Shown here in pieces: positions 48,161-56,204 of a stretch of DNA of 64,000 bases. The notes beneath the pieces are model-generated. The model ran no database searches. It was not told the DNA's origin and worked only from the letters and a program-made list of their open reading frames with translations. The stretch is from positions 1,054,001 to 1,118,000 of the forward strand of contig JAXGZL010000001.1 in the NCBI GenBank assembly GCA_040776985.1, given 5' to 3'. Positions within the stretch are counted from its first letter, which is position 1; every line of letters begins with the position of its first letter. This DNA is from UBA6115 sp040776985. GTDB taxonomy: Bacteria; Bacillota; Clostridia; Christensenellales; Aristaeellaceae. A program made the position numbers and the translations under genes.

Positions 48161-49942
48161 ATGGATTATCCCAAAATCGGTATCCGGCCTGTGATTGATG
48201 GCCGCTGGGGCGGCGTGCGGGAGGGCCTGGAAAAGCAGACCATGGCCCAGGCCAAGGCAGCGGCCAAGTTGATCGGGGGCCTCAGGTATCCGGACGGCAC
48301 GCCGGTGCAGTGCGTCATTTCCAACACCACCATCGGCGGCGGCGCCGAGGCCGCGGCCTGTGAGCGGCAGTTTGCCAAGGAAAATGTGGTGGCCACCCTG
48401 TCTGTCACCCCCTGCTGGTGCTATGGCATGGAGACCATGGACTTAAATCCGGGCACCATCAAGGCGGTCTGGGGCTTTAACGGCACCGAGCGGCCAGGCG
48501 CTGTGTACCTGGCGGCGGTGATGGCTGCCCACGCCCAGAAGGGCCTGCCCGCCTTCTCCATCTATGGGCGGGATGTGCAGGACGCCGGGGACAGCAGCAT
48601 TCCGGACGATGTGCGGGATAAGATCCTCCGCTTTGCCAAGGCCGCGGTGGCGGTTGGCTGGATGAAGAACAAGTCCTATGTGAACCTGGGCAGCATTTCC
48701 ATGGGGATCGCCGGCAGCTACTGCGATATGAGCATGTTCCACAAGTACTTTGGCATCAGGGCCGAGTGGGTGGACATGTCGGACATCCTGCGCCGCATTC
48801 ACCTTGAGATTTTTGACCCTGAGGAATACAAGAAGGCCCTCAGCTGGATCAAGAAGAACTGCAAGGAAGGCTTTGACGTGAACGCCGGGAAGAAGCTGCC
48901 CGCCGTCATCACCAAAAGCAAGGCGGTTGACCCTGACAAGGACTGGGAGTTCATCGCCAAGATGACCCTGGTGATCAGGGACATCCTGTACGGGAACGAA
49001 AAACTGCATGAGCTGGGCTGGCATGAGGAAGCCCTGGGCAAGAACGCCATCGCCGGCGGCTTCCAGGGGCAGCGCGCCTGGACAGACTGGCTGCCCAACG
49101 CGGACTTCACCGAGGCCATCCTCGCATCCTCCTTTGACTGGAATGGCAAGAAAACGCCCACCCCCTTCGCCACGGAGAATGATAACTTAAACGGCGTCGC
49201 CATGATGCTGGGCACCCTGCTGACCAACTCCGCCCCCTGCTTCCACGACGTGCGCACCTACTGGAGCCCGGACGCGGTGAAGCGGGTGACCGGCGTGGCC
49301 CCCACGGGGCTGATGAAGGACGGCTTCATCCACCTGATCAACTCCGGCGCCACCGCCCTTGACTGCACGGGCGAGGCGAAGAACGCCAAGGGCGAGGGCT
49401 GCATGAAGCCCTGGTATGACATGACCCAGGCGGACATCAAGGCCTGCCTGCAGGCCACCGACTGGTGCCGGGCCAACTACGAATACTTCCGGGGCGGCGG
49501 CTTCTCCAGCCACTTCAAGACCCAGGCAGAAATGCCGGTGACGATGCTGCGCCTGAACATCGTGGAGGGCGTGGGCCCGGTCTTGCAGATCGCCGAGGGC
49601 CAGACCGGCATCCTGCCGGACAAGGTGCATGACATTCTGGACAAGCGCACCGACCGCACCTGGCCCACCACCTGGTTTGTGCCCAGGCTGACCGGGGAAG
49701 GCGCCTTCAGCGATGTCTACTCCGTCATGGCCAACTGGGGCGCCAACCACGGCGTCACCGTGTACGGGCATGTGGGGGCCGACCTGATCACCCTGGCCAG
49801 CATGCTGCGCATCCCGGTGTCCATGCACAACGTGCCGGCGGAGGCCATCTATCGGCCCCACAGCTGGGCGGCCTTTGGCACCCAGTGCAACGAGGCCGCG
49901 GACTACGCCGCCTGCAAGAACTACGGCCCGCTGTACGGCTGA
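48161..49942 (+). CDS. fucI: L-fucose isomerase
   Basis: The start ATG 48161 has AAGGAGG 7 bp upstream; the ATG at 48146 overlaps that site. The 593-residue product has the expected size for FucI, which converts L-fucose to L-fuculose (and D-arabinose to D-ribulose) with Mn2+. Typical stretches are KIGIRPVIDGRWGGVREGLE at the start, CWCYGMETMD, IAGGFQGQRAWTDWLPN and the C-terminal HSWAAFGTQCNEAADYAAC. It is followed by araM. Fuculokinase and aldolase genes are not in the window. Confidence 0.95.
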   Translation: MDYPKIGIRPVIDGRWGGVREGLEKQTMAQAKAAAKLIGGLRYPDGTPVQCVISNTTIGGGAEAAACERQFAKENVVATLSVTPCWCYGMETMDLNPGTIKAVWGFNGTERPGAVYLAAVMAAHAQKGLPAFSIYGRDVQDAGDSSIPDDVRDKILRFAKAAVAVGWMKNKSYVNLGSISMGIAGSYCDMSMFHKYFGIRAEWVDMSDILRRIHLEIFDPEEYKKALSWIKKNCKEGFDVNAGKKLPAVITKSKAVDPDKDWEFIAKMTLVIRDILYGNEKLHELGWHEEALGKNAIAGGFQGQRAWTDWLPNADFTEAILASSFDWNGKKTPTPFATENDNLNGVAMMLGTLLTNSAPCFHDVRTYWSPDAVKRVTGVAPTGLMKDGFIHLINSGATALDCTGEAKNAKGEGCMKPWYDMTQADIKACLQATDWCRANYEYFRGGGFSSHFKTQAEMPVTMLRLNIVEGVGPVLQIAEGQTGILPDKVHDILDKRTDRTWPTTWFVPRLTGEGAFSDVYSVMANWGANHGVTVYGHVGADLITLASMLRIPVSMHNVPAEAIYRPHSWAAFGTQCNEAADYAACKNYGPLYG

Positions 49943-49964
49943 TTAAAACCATGAACAACTGATC

Positions 49965-49994
49965 TTGGGGGACTTCTTTCAGGAAGTCCCCCAA
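49965..49994. terminator. Hairpin between fucI and araM
   Basis: TTGGGGGACTTC and GAAGTCCCCCAA form a perfect 12-bp stem with a 6-base loop. No T-tract follows on the plus strand, so it may act as an mRNA-stabilising or processing hairpin within an operon rather than a full terminator. Confidence 0.6.
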
Positions 49995-50019
49995 TCGTTC
50001 CCCAAAAAAGGAGGCAATG

Positions 50020-51369
50020 ATGCCTGATTTTACCAAGATGAGCCTGAAGGAGCTGCTGCGGCCGGAGGGCTTTGACTGCGCCTGCGGGCGCCACCATGTG
50101 GCCAGGATGAAGCATATCCGCCTGGGAAAAGGGGCGCTGATGGCGCTGCCGGAGTACCTTGCGGATCTTCAGGTGGCGCGTCCCTTTGTGTTCTGCGATG
50201 AAAACACCTATGAGGCGGCGGGGAAGGCGGTGGAGGACCAGCTGAACAGGGCCGGGATCCCCTATCATCTGCATATCCTGCCGGAAGGGCACCCGGAGCC
50301 GGATGAAAAGGCCTGCGGCAGCCTGCTGATGGGCTTTGCCCCTGATTGCGACGGGGTGGTGGCGGTGGGCAGTGGGGTGATCAACGACTGCGGCAAGGTC
50401 TTTGCCCATGCCCTGCAGCTGCCCTTCCTCTGCGTGGGGACAGCGCCCTCCATGGACGGCTATGCCTCCGACTCCTCCTCCATGGTGCAGGACGGGGTTA
50501 AGGTGTCCCTGTACAACGCCTGCCCCCAGGCGCTGATCCTGGACACGGACATCCTGGCGAAGGCCCCCATGCGCCTGCTGCAGGCGGGGCTGGGGGACAT
50601 GCTGGCCAAGTACTGCTCCATCTGCGAGTGGCGGCTGGCAGCGATGGTGATTGATGAGTATTACTGCGAGGACATCGCACAGCTGATGCGGGATGCCCTG
50701 CGGCAGGTGAGGGAGGCGGCCCCCGGGCTGCCCGGCCGGGACTCGGAGGCGGTGGAGAAGATCAGCCAGGGGCTGGTGCTGGCGGGGATCGCCATGGCCT
50801 TTGCCGGGGTGTCCCGTCCGGCCAGCGGGCTGGAGCACTACTTTTCCCACATCTGGGAGATGATGGCGCTGATGCGGGGCCTGCCGATGGAACTGCACGG
50901 CATCCAGGTGGGCATCGGCACGCTTCTGACGCTGAAACTGTGGGAAAGGCTTAAGCAGGAGCAGCCCAGCCGGGAAAAGGCCTTGCGGTTTATCCAGCGC
51001 TTTGACGAAGCGGAATGGGAGGGGATGGTGCGCCGCATCTTTGGCAGGACGGCGGGCACCATTCTAAAAACCGCGCGGAAAGAGGGAAGGAACGACAAAA
51101 CCGCCCATCTGGAGCGCCTGGACAGGACCCTGGCCCAGTGGCAGGCGATCCTTCAGGTGGTGGCGGAAGAGCTGCCCCCCTACCTGGAGGTGTATCAGCT
51201 GATGGCAGGCCTGGACATGCCCCTGGTGCCGGAGGACATCGGGTTTAATGAGGAGGACACCCGGGACGCCCTGCTGGGCGCCCGTGAAATCCGCAACAAA
51301 TACCTGACCTCCTCCCTGATGTGGGATCTGGGGCTGCTGTATGACAAGGGGCCGGAATACATCCGCTGA
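50020..51369 (+). CDS. sn-glycerol-1-phosphate dehydrogenase (AraM-like)
   Basis: The 449-residue protein belongs to the iron-containing alcohol dehydrogenase fold and the AraM/EgsA group. Seen are VAVGSGVINDCGKVFA and CVGTAPSMDGYASDSSS for nucleotide and substrate, and the metal ligands Asp in AGLGDMLAKYCS, His in SGLEHYFSHIW and His in ELHGIQVGIG. It reduces dihydroxyacetone phosphate to sn-glycerol-1-phosphate, the archaeal-type enantiomer. ATG 50020 with AAAGGAGG 5 bp upstream is preferred to 50017. Linkage to fucI resembles araA-araM linkage in Bacillus. Confidence 0.9.
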   Translation: MPDFTKMSLKELLRPEGFDCACGRHHVARMKHIRLGKGALMALPEYLADLQVARPFVFCDENTYEAAGKAVEDQLNRAGIPYHLHILPEGHPEPDEKACGSLLMGFAPDCDGVVAVGSGVINDCGKVFAHALQLPFLCVGTAPSMDGYASDSSSMVQDGVKVSLYNACPQALILDTDILAKAPMRLLQAGLGDMLAKYCSICEWRLAAMVIDEYYCEDIAQLMRDALRQVREAAPGLPGRDSEAVEKISQGLVLAGIAMAFAGVSRPASGLEHYFSHIWEMMALMRGLPMELHGIQVGIGTLLTLKLWERLKQEQPSREKALRFIQRFDEAEWEGMVRRIFGRTAGTILKTARKEGRNDKTAHLERLDRTLAQWQAILQVVAEELPPYLEVYQLMAGLDMPLVPEDIGFNEEDTRDALLGAREIRNKYLTSSLMWDLGLLYDKGPEYIR

Positions 51370-51379
51370 ACCAAGAATG

Positions 51380-51407
51380 AAGCCCGCTGATCTGTTCAGC
51401 GAGCTTT
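51380..51407 (+). terminator. Gene-proximal copy of the duplicated terminator, copy C
   Basis: AGCCCGCTGA-TCTGT-TCAGCGAGCT pairs with one interruption. Only three T follow before the element. It shares 21 identical bases in a row with 51613-51633. Confidence 0.7.
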
Positions 51408-51611
51408 GAGTGTCGACAAAGTGTCTGCGGACACTTTGTCGTTTAGGGGGAACGGGCATTTTCGCTTGGGAGCTTGGCTCCCGGCCAGCGAAAATGCGTG
51501 GAATGCATTGCTACGCAATGCCCCGCCCGCCCGGCAAAGCCGGGCGATACGATTTCACTCAGAGGGCTGTGCCCTCTGAAACACCCCTTTGATATAGTTT
51601 GTCTACATTCT
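51408..51611 (+). repeat. Multi-hairpin terminator-associated repeat, copy C
   Basis: This 204-bp element differs from copy A by three bases and has the same five hairpins in the same order. Its orientation matches the upstream araM gene. It is bordered on both sides by copies of that gene's terminator hairpin, which has no sequence relation to the hairpins flanking the other element copies. Confidence 0.92.
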
Positions 51612-51641
51612 GAGCCCGCTGATCTGTTCAGCGGGCTCTTT
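51612..51641 (+). terminator. Distal copy of the duplicated terminator, copy C
   Basis: AGCCCGCTGA and TCAGCGGGCT form a perfect 10-bp stem around TCTGT, followed by CTTTGTG. It is the better-preserved of the two copies. Confidence 0.75.
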
Positions 51642-51660
51642 GTGTATTAAAAAAGGAATA

Positions 51661-52140
51661 TCAGTATATCTTCAGCTGGGCGGGGCAGCGCTCTGCCAGC
51701 AGGAAATCCTTGTAGCCCCGGCGCATGGTGAAGGCATAGGCCTCCTCCTCCCGGCCGTTTTGGCGCTGGGTCTGGTAGCGGGTCAGCTTGTAGGCGCCCC
51801 TGCGGGTGAACAGCGGGAAATCCAGGGCAATCAGTTCCGCGAACAGCCGGGTCATGGCGTCGTTCCGTTTGCTGTTGCCGTTTTGCTTGAAGGAGAAGGT
51901 CAGCAGGGTGTGGGCCGGGCAGACGGAGATGACGGTGACGCCGGAGGCCTCGATGCGGATCTGGTCAATGTCAAAACTGCTGAGTTGCATCAGCTTGTGA
52001 TAAAGATCAATATACAAAGGGCTTTGCCGCAATTTGCGCAGACGCTCCGCCTCCTCCCTGCCGGCTTTGCTGTTGTACATCAACATTATTGCCGCAGACA
52101 GCAGACAGGACATACACCCGACCACAGCCAAAGAATTCAT
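51661..52140 (-). CDS. Hypothetical membrane-anchored protein
   Basis: The 159-residue protein has one N-terminal hydrophobic segment (NSLAVVGCMSCLLSAAIMLM) that could be a membrane anchor. A soluble part follows with a charged helix (GREEAERLRKLRQSPLYIDL) and a beta-rich region ending near KDFLLAERCPAQLKIY. No family is recognised. A perfect 25-bp palindrome lies 24 bp upstream of its start. It converges with araM and element C. Confidence 0.65.
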   Translation of the reverse strand: MNSLAVVGCMSCLLSAAIMLMYNSKAGREEAERLRKLRQSPLYIDLYHKLMQLSSFDIDQIRIEASGVTVISVCPAHTLLTFSFKQNGNSKRNDAMTRLFAELIALDFPLFTRRGAYKLTRYQTQRQNGREEEAYAFTMRRGYKDFLLAERCPAQLKIY

Positions 52141-52163
52141 GGCATTCTCCGCCTCTCGATACT

Positions 52164-52188
52164 ATATGTGGTAGATCATACCACATAT
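52164..52188. promoter_or_regulatory. 25-bp palindrome ATATGTGGTA-GATCA-TACCACATAT
   Basis: Perfect 10-bp arms surround a 5-base centre. It lies between the divergent 51661-52140 gene and the sugar ABC operon and is probably an operator for one or both. No repressor gene is adjacent. Confidence 0.65.
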
Positions 52189-52281
52189 CCACACAATCAT
52201 CAAGGGTTTTCCACATATTTTTCGCAATGTTTTTAAGCCAAAGTTTTCATGCACAAACAATCCACATTAACCTGTGGATAA
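52185..52281. other. Cluster of DnaA-box-like sequences
   Basis: Compared with TTATCCACA, this AT-rich stretch has ATATCCACA at 52185-52193, TTTTCCACA at 52207-52215, CAATCCACA at 52258-52266 and an exact box on the minus strand at 52273-52281. DnaA could bind here. No dnaA, dnaN or other origin genes are nearby, so it is more like a DnaA titration or control site than oriC. Confidence 0.4.
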
Positions 52282-52290
52282 GTGGGTATG

Positions 52291-52319
52291 TTGACAAGAA
52301 GCGGGCAGCCCGATAAGAT
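52291..52319 (+). promoter_or_regulatory. Promoter of the sugar ABC operon
   Basis: A perfect TTGACA at 52291-52296 and TAAGAT at 52314-52319 are 17 bp apart, followed by a ribosome binding site AGGAGG before ATG 52374. Confidence 0.75.
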
Positions 52320-52373
52320 GTAAACAATGGGCAGAAACCTGCCAAATAAGTATAATATCTAGGAGGAACCTGT

Positions 52374-53624
52374 ATGAAACGGATTGTTGCACTGTTCTTT
52401 GCAGCCATCATGCTGATGGCCTTCAGCCTGCCGGCGCTGGCTGAATCGAAAACCACCGTCACCTTTGCCCTGTGGGATGAGAACCAGAAACCCATGTTTG
52501 ACGAGATTATCGCCAAGTTCCAGGAAGAAAACCCGGGAATCGAGGTGGAGGTTCAGCTGACGCCCTGGAGCCAGTACTGGACGAAACTGGACGCCGCCAT
52601 GGGGGCGGAGACCGCCGCGGACGTGTTCTGGATGAACACCTTCCTGCCCAAGTATGTGGCGGCCAAGGTGCTGGAACCGCTGAACGGCTATATCGAGCAG
52701 GACAAGCTGGACATGGACGCCTATGTGCCGGTGGTGCGGGACGCCTATGTGATTGACGGGCAAAGCTATGCCCTGCCCAAGGGCATGGACACCGTGCAGG
52801 TCTTCTTCAACAAGGCCATCTTTGAAAAGCACGGCGTGGGCCTGCCCCAGGAGGGCTGGACCTGGGAGGACATGGTGAAGCTGGCGACAGAGCTGAAGGA
52901 CGCCATCGCCAAGGCAGACAGCGGGGAATACCCCATCGTGATGGAGCTGGATCCCCAGCCCTCCTACTTTAACTTCATCCCCCAGGCGGGCGGATTCATC
53001 ATCAATGAGGACCGGACCAAGGCAGGCTTTGACCAGGAAGGCACCGTCAACTCCTACAAGAAGGTGCTGCAGCTGATGGCGGACGGCGTGATGCCTGACT
53101 TCAAGGTGCTGTCCGACACCAAGGGCACCGACCTCTTCCTGTCCCAGAAGGCGGCCATCCTGTTCATGGGCTCCTGGAAGGCCATGCTGCTGGACGAGGC
53201 CTCCTTCGCGGAGAACATCGGGCTGATCCCCATGCCCAAGATGGAAAGCAGCAATGTGTCCGTGCTGGGCGGCCTGGGCTTTGCCATGAACGCCAAGGCC
53301 AAGGACAAGGACGCGGCCTGGAAGCTGATCAAGTACCTGGCGGGCGAGGAATCCAACAAGATGCAGGCGGAGGGCAAGATTGACATGCCCGCCCTCATCA
53401 GCGCCCAGCAGTACTATGCCCCCAACTTCAAGCACCTGGACGCCACCGTCTTCTTCAAGGTGGCGGAAACCGGCTACTTCTTCCCCACCAGCCAGAAGGT
53501 GGCGGAATGGCTGCCGGTGGTGATGGACCTGTCCACCCAGATTCTCTCCGGCGCTGTGACGCCTGAGGACGGCTGCCGGATGATTCAGGAGCAGATGCAG
53601 CCCATCCTTGATTCCGAGCAGTAA
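52374..53624 (+). CDS. Extracellular sugar-binding protein of an ABC importer
   Basis: The 416-residue protein has a signal peptide (KRIVALFFAAIMLMAFSLPA) and the family-1 solute-binding fold (TVTFALWDENQKPMFDEIIA, ENPGIEVEVQLTPWSQYWTK, ADVFWMNTFLPKYVAAKVLE, AILFMGSWKAMLLDE). It would bind a sugar or glycoside for the two permeases downstream. There is no lipobox cysteine. The ATPase gene is not in the operon, so a shared MsmX-type ATPase is expected elsewhere. The PIG-L deacetylase downstream suggests an N-acetylated sugar, by context. Confidence 0.92.
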   Translation: MKRIVALFFAAIMLMAFSLPALAESKTTVTFALWDENQKPMFDEIIAKFQEENPGIEVEVQLTPWSQYWTKLDAAMGAETAADVFWMNTFLPKYVAAKVLEPLNGYIEQDKLDMDAYVPVVRDAYVIDGQSYALPKGMDTVQVFFNKAIFEKHGVGLPQEGWTWEDMVKLATELKDAIAKADSGEYPIVMELDPQPSYFNFIPQAGGFIINEDRTKAGFDQEGTVNSYKKVLQLMADGVMPDFKVLSDTKGTDLFLSQKAAILFMGSWKAMLLDEASFAENIGLIPMPKMESSNVSVLGGLGFAMNAKAKDKDAAWKLIKYLAGEESNKMQAEGKIDMPALISAQQYYAPNFKHLDATVFFKVAETGYFFPTSQKVAEWLPVVMDLSTQILSGAVTPEDGCRMIQEQMQPILDSEQ

Positions 53625-53700
53625 GCAAGCTGAACGACGCCTTGGGGAGGGACCTTTTCAAAAGGGCCCTCCCCAAAGCCCTGAATAAAGGAATGGTGGT

Positions 53701-54603
53701 ATGAACACAAGGCCCAGGAGTCAGCTCAGGCGGGGGGAGGCCCTGGCGGGCTATGGCATGATTGCCCCGCTGTTTATCGGGCTGATCGTCTTTTATATCT
53801 TTGCCTTTGGACAGAACATCTACGACAGCCTCACCAACAAAAGCAGCTTTGGCGTGCCGGACTTTGTGGGCTTTGCCAACTACCTGAAGATGTTCAAGGC
53901 CCCCTATTTCTATCAGGCGCTGCAGAACACCCTGCTGTATGTGGTGATCTGCGTGCCCCTGGTGGTGGTGTTCTCGGTGCTGGCGGCGGTGCTGCTAAAC
54001 GCGGGCGTCCGGGGCACCGGGGTCTACCGTACCCTGGCCTTTCTGCCGGCGGTCACCCTGCCGGCCGCCATCGCCCTGATGTGGAAGTGGCTGCTGAACT
54101 ATGAGTTCGGGCTGATCAACGCCCTGCTGAACGCCCTGGGGATCCCTTCCGTGGCCTGGCTGTCAGACCCCCAGGTGGTGCTGTTCGCGGTGTCCATGGT
54201 CTTTGTATGGAGCAGCGTCTCCTACCAGGTGATCGTGCTGCTGGCGGGGCTGCAGGGGATCTCCCGCAGCTATTATGAGGCGGCGCGGATTGACGGCGCG
54301 GGCACTGTTCAGCAGTTCTTTTCCATCACGCTGCCCCTGCTGTCCCCCTCCATCTTCTTTGTGATGGTCACCTCCATCATCAATGTCTTCCAGATCTTTG
54401 ACATCATCTATCTGATCATCCCCCAGTATTCCAGCGGCACCGCGGCCTCCAGGTCCCTGGCCACCTTCTTCTTTGAGGAGGCCTTTATCAAGTTCCAGAA
54501 GGGCTATGGGGCAGCCATTGCGGTGGCGCTGTTTTTGGTGATCATGGTGGTGACCCTGATCCAGATGCGGCTGCAGAAAAGGTGGGTGCACTATGACGAG
54601 TAA
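53701..54603 (+). CDS. Sugar ABC transporter permease (MalF type)
   Basis: The 300-residue permease has six membrane segments and the EAA loop YEAARIDGAGTVQQFFSITLP, read as YEAARIDGAG then QQFFSITLP. AMIAPL-like GYGMIAPLFIGLIVFYIFAF opens the first segment. It pairs with the MalG-type permease, whose start overlaps it by 11 bp. It is the second gene of the sugar uptake operon and is preceded by an inverted repeat and AAAGGAATG. Confidence 0.93.
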   Translation: MNTRPRSQLRRGEALAGYGMIAPLFIGLIVFYIFAFGQNIYDSLTNKSSFGVPDFVGFANYLKMFKAPYFYQALQNTLLYVVICVPLVVVFSVLAAVLLNAGVRGTGVYRTLAFLPAVTLPAAIALMWKWLLNYEFGLINALLNALGIPSVAWLSDPQVVLFAVSMVFVWSSVSYQVIVLLAGLQGISRSYYEAARIDGAGTVQQFFSITLPLLSPSIFFVMVTSIINVFQIFDIIYLIIPQYSSGTAASRSLATFFFEEAFIKFQKGYGAAIAVALFLVIMVVTLIQMRLQKRWVHYDE

Positions 54604-55429
54604 GGCGTATCATTTGCGGGAGGGCCGCCGCTGGCCGGTGCATCTGTCCTTGGCGCTGCTGTCCTTCATCACCCTGGCGCCCTTTGTGTGGATGCTGCTG
54701 ACCTCCTTCAAGACCTTTGAGGAGAGCGTGCGCATGCCCCCGGCTATCCTGCCGGAGGCCTGGAACCTGGTCAACTACCGGGTGGTGATGGGCAAGTTCC
54801 CCTTCGGGATGTTCTACTGGAACACCTTTGCCATGATGGGGATGACGGTTCTGGTGCAGCTGGTGGTCTGCTCCATGGCGGGCTATGCCTTTGCCAGGCT
54901 GAGTTTCCCGGGCAAGGAATTCCTGTTCACCCTGTGCCTGGCGCTGCTGATGGTGCCGGGGCAGATCTTCCTGGTGCCCCACTATGACATCATGGTGCGG
55001 CTGAAATTGACCAACACCATCACGGCGCTGTGGCTGCCCAAGATTTTCAGCGCCTTTGGCACCTTCATGCTGCGGCAGTTCTTCCAGGGGCTGCCCCGCT
55101 CCCTGGACGAGGCGGCGATGATTGACGGCAGCGGGTTCTTTGGCATCTATGCCCGGATCCTGCTGCCCCTGGTGAAGCCCGCCCTGGTTTCCCTGGCGAT
55201 CCTGACGGCGCTGTCCGCCTTCAAGGACCTGATGTGGCCCCTGATTGTGAACAACGCCATGACCAAGATGACCCTGTCGGCGGGCCTGGCCATGCTGATC
55301 GGCGAGCACACCACCATCTACCCCCAGGTGATGGCAGGCAGCGCCCTGGCGGTGTGGCCCATGATCCTGCTGTTTTTGATGTTCCAGCGGCACTTCATCG
55401 AGGGCATCGCCCTGACGGGAATCAAGTAA
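54593..55429 (+). CDS. Sugar ABC transporter permease (MalG type)
   Basis: The 278-residue permease has six membrane segments. The family opening LALLSFITLAPFVWMLLTSF and the EAA loop DEAAMIDGSGFFGIYARILL are clear. It forms the translocation channel with the MalF-type subunit. Its end lies 9 bp before the PIG-L deacetylase. Confidence 0.93.
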   Translation: MTSKAYHLREGRRWPVHLSLALLSFITLAPFVWMLLTSFKTFEESVRMPPAILPEAWNLVNYRVVMGKFPFGMFYWNTFAMMGMTVLVQLVVCSMAGYAFARLSFPGKEFLFTLCLALLMVPGQIFLVPHYDIMVRLKLTNTITALWLPKIFSAFGTFMLRQFFQGLPRSLDEAAMIDGSGFFGIYARILLPLVKPALVSLAILTALSAFKDLMWPLIVNNAMTKMTLSAGLAMLIGEHTTIYPQVMAGSALAVWPMILLFLMFQRHFIEGIALTGIK

Positions 55430-55438
55430 GGAGAAAAC

Positions 55439-56107
55439 ATGGTTGATCTGTTGGCTGTCTGCGCCCACCCGGACGACCTGGAGGTCTGCGCCGGCGGCAT
55501 ATTCATCAAGGCGAAGCGGGAAGGGCTTAAAACCGGCCTCATCATCCTCACCGACGGGGCGGCCAGCGGCCGGGCGGAGGCGGCATCCAGGCGCATAGAG
55601 GCTGCGAAAGGGGCGAAAAGGCTGGGGCTTGATTTCTTCGTGCAGCTGGATTTTCCGGACGCGGCCCTGGCCTTCACCCAGGAGGCGGTGCAGGCGCTGA
55701 TTCCCCACCTAAGAAAGGCGGCACCCCGGCTGATTTTCACCCTGCATGAGAAGGATTATCACCCGGATCATGTGGCCACCGGCAAAATCACCGAGGCGGC
55801 CGCCTTTTCAGCCGGGCTGCCCCAGTATTCAAGGGATGGCAGCGACTGGCACTATGAGGCCATCCTCTACATGAGCGCGGACCCGCGCACCAACCCGGGC
55901 CGCCCCCAGCTGCTGTTTGACATAAGTGAAGTGCTGGCGGAAAAGCTGCACGCCTGTGACGCCCATGTCTCCCAGAAGGTGACGGGCTTTGCCAGAAACT
56001 ATGCGGAAAGCCTGGGCCGCATGGCGGGCGTCCCCTATGCGGAGGGCCTGTACCTGGGCCAGGTGCTGGTGATGGACCGGGTGGCGGGGCTGCTTCAAAG
56101 GCAATAA
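55439..56107 (+). CDS. PIG-L family N-deacetylase
   Basis: The 222-residue protein has the zinc-binding motifs of the PIG-L (LmbE-like) deacetylases: AVCAHPDDLEVCAGG near the N-terminus and EKDYHPDHVATGK in the middle. These remove acetyl groups from N-acetylglucosamine-type sugars or related metabolites. It follows the sugar permeases by 9 bp with AAGGAGAAAAC as ribosome binding site, so the imported sugar is probably N-acetylated and deacetylated in the cytoplasm. That substrate link is inference. Confidence 0.9.
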   Translation: MVDLLAVCAHPDDLEVCAGGIFIKAKREGLKTGLIILTDGAASGRAEAASRRIEAAKGAKRLGLDFFVQLDFPDAALAFTQEAVQALIPHLRKAAPRLIFTLHEKDYHPDHVATGKITEAAAFSAGLPQYSRDGSDWHYEAILYMSADPRTNPGRPQLLFDISEVLAEKLHACDAHVSQKVTGFARNYAESLGRMAGVPYAEGLYLGQVLVMDRVAGLLQRQ

Positions 56108-56110
56108 AAA

Positions 56111-56132
56111 GGAATCCTGCATGAAGGATTCC
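56111..56132 (+). terminator. Hairpin after the PIG-L gene
   Basis: GGAATCCT and AGGATTCC form an 8-bp stem around GCATGA, preceded by an A-run. A T-tract is weak. Confidence 0.55.
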
Positions 56133-56153
56133 AGGTAAAGTTTAATAAAGGGG

Positions 56154-56186
56154 TGCGGGGAACCCTATTTCAAAGGGTTCCCCGCA
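56154..56186. terminator. Hairpin between convergent genes
   Basis: TGCGGGGAACCCT and AGGGTTCCCCGCA form a perfect 13-bp stem with a 7-base loop. It separates the sugar operon from the convergent SH3-domain gene and may end both. Confidence 0.7.
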
Positions 56187-56204
56187 TCATTTAATTCGAT
56201 TCTC

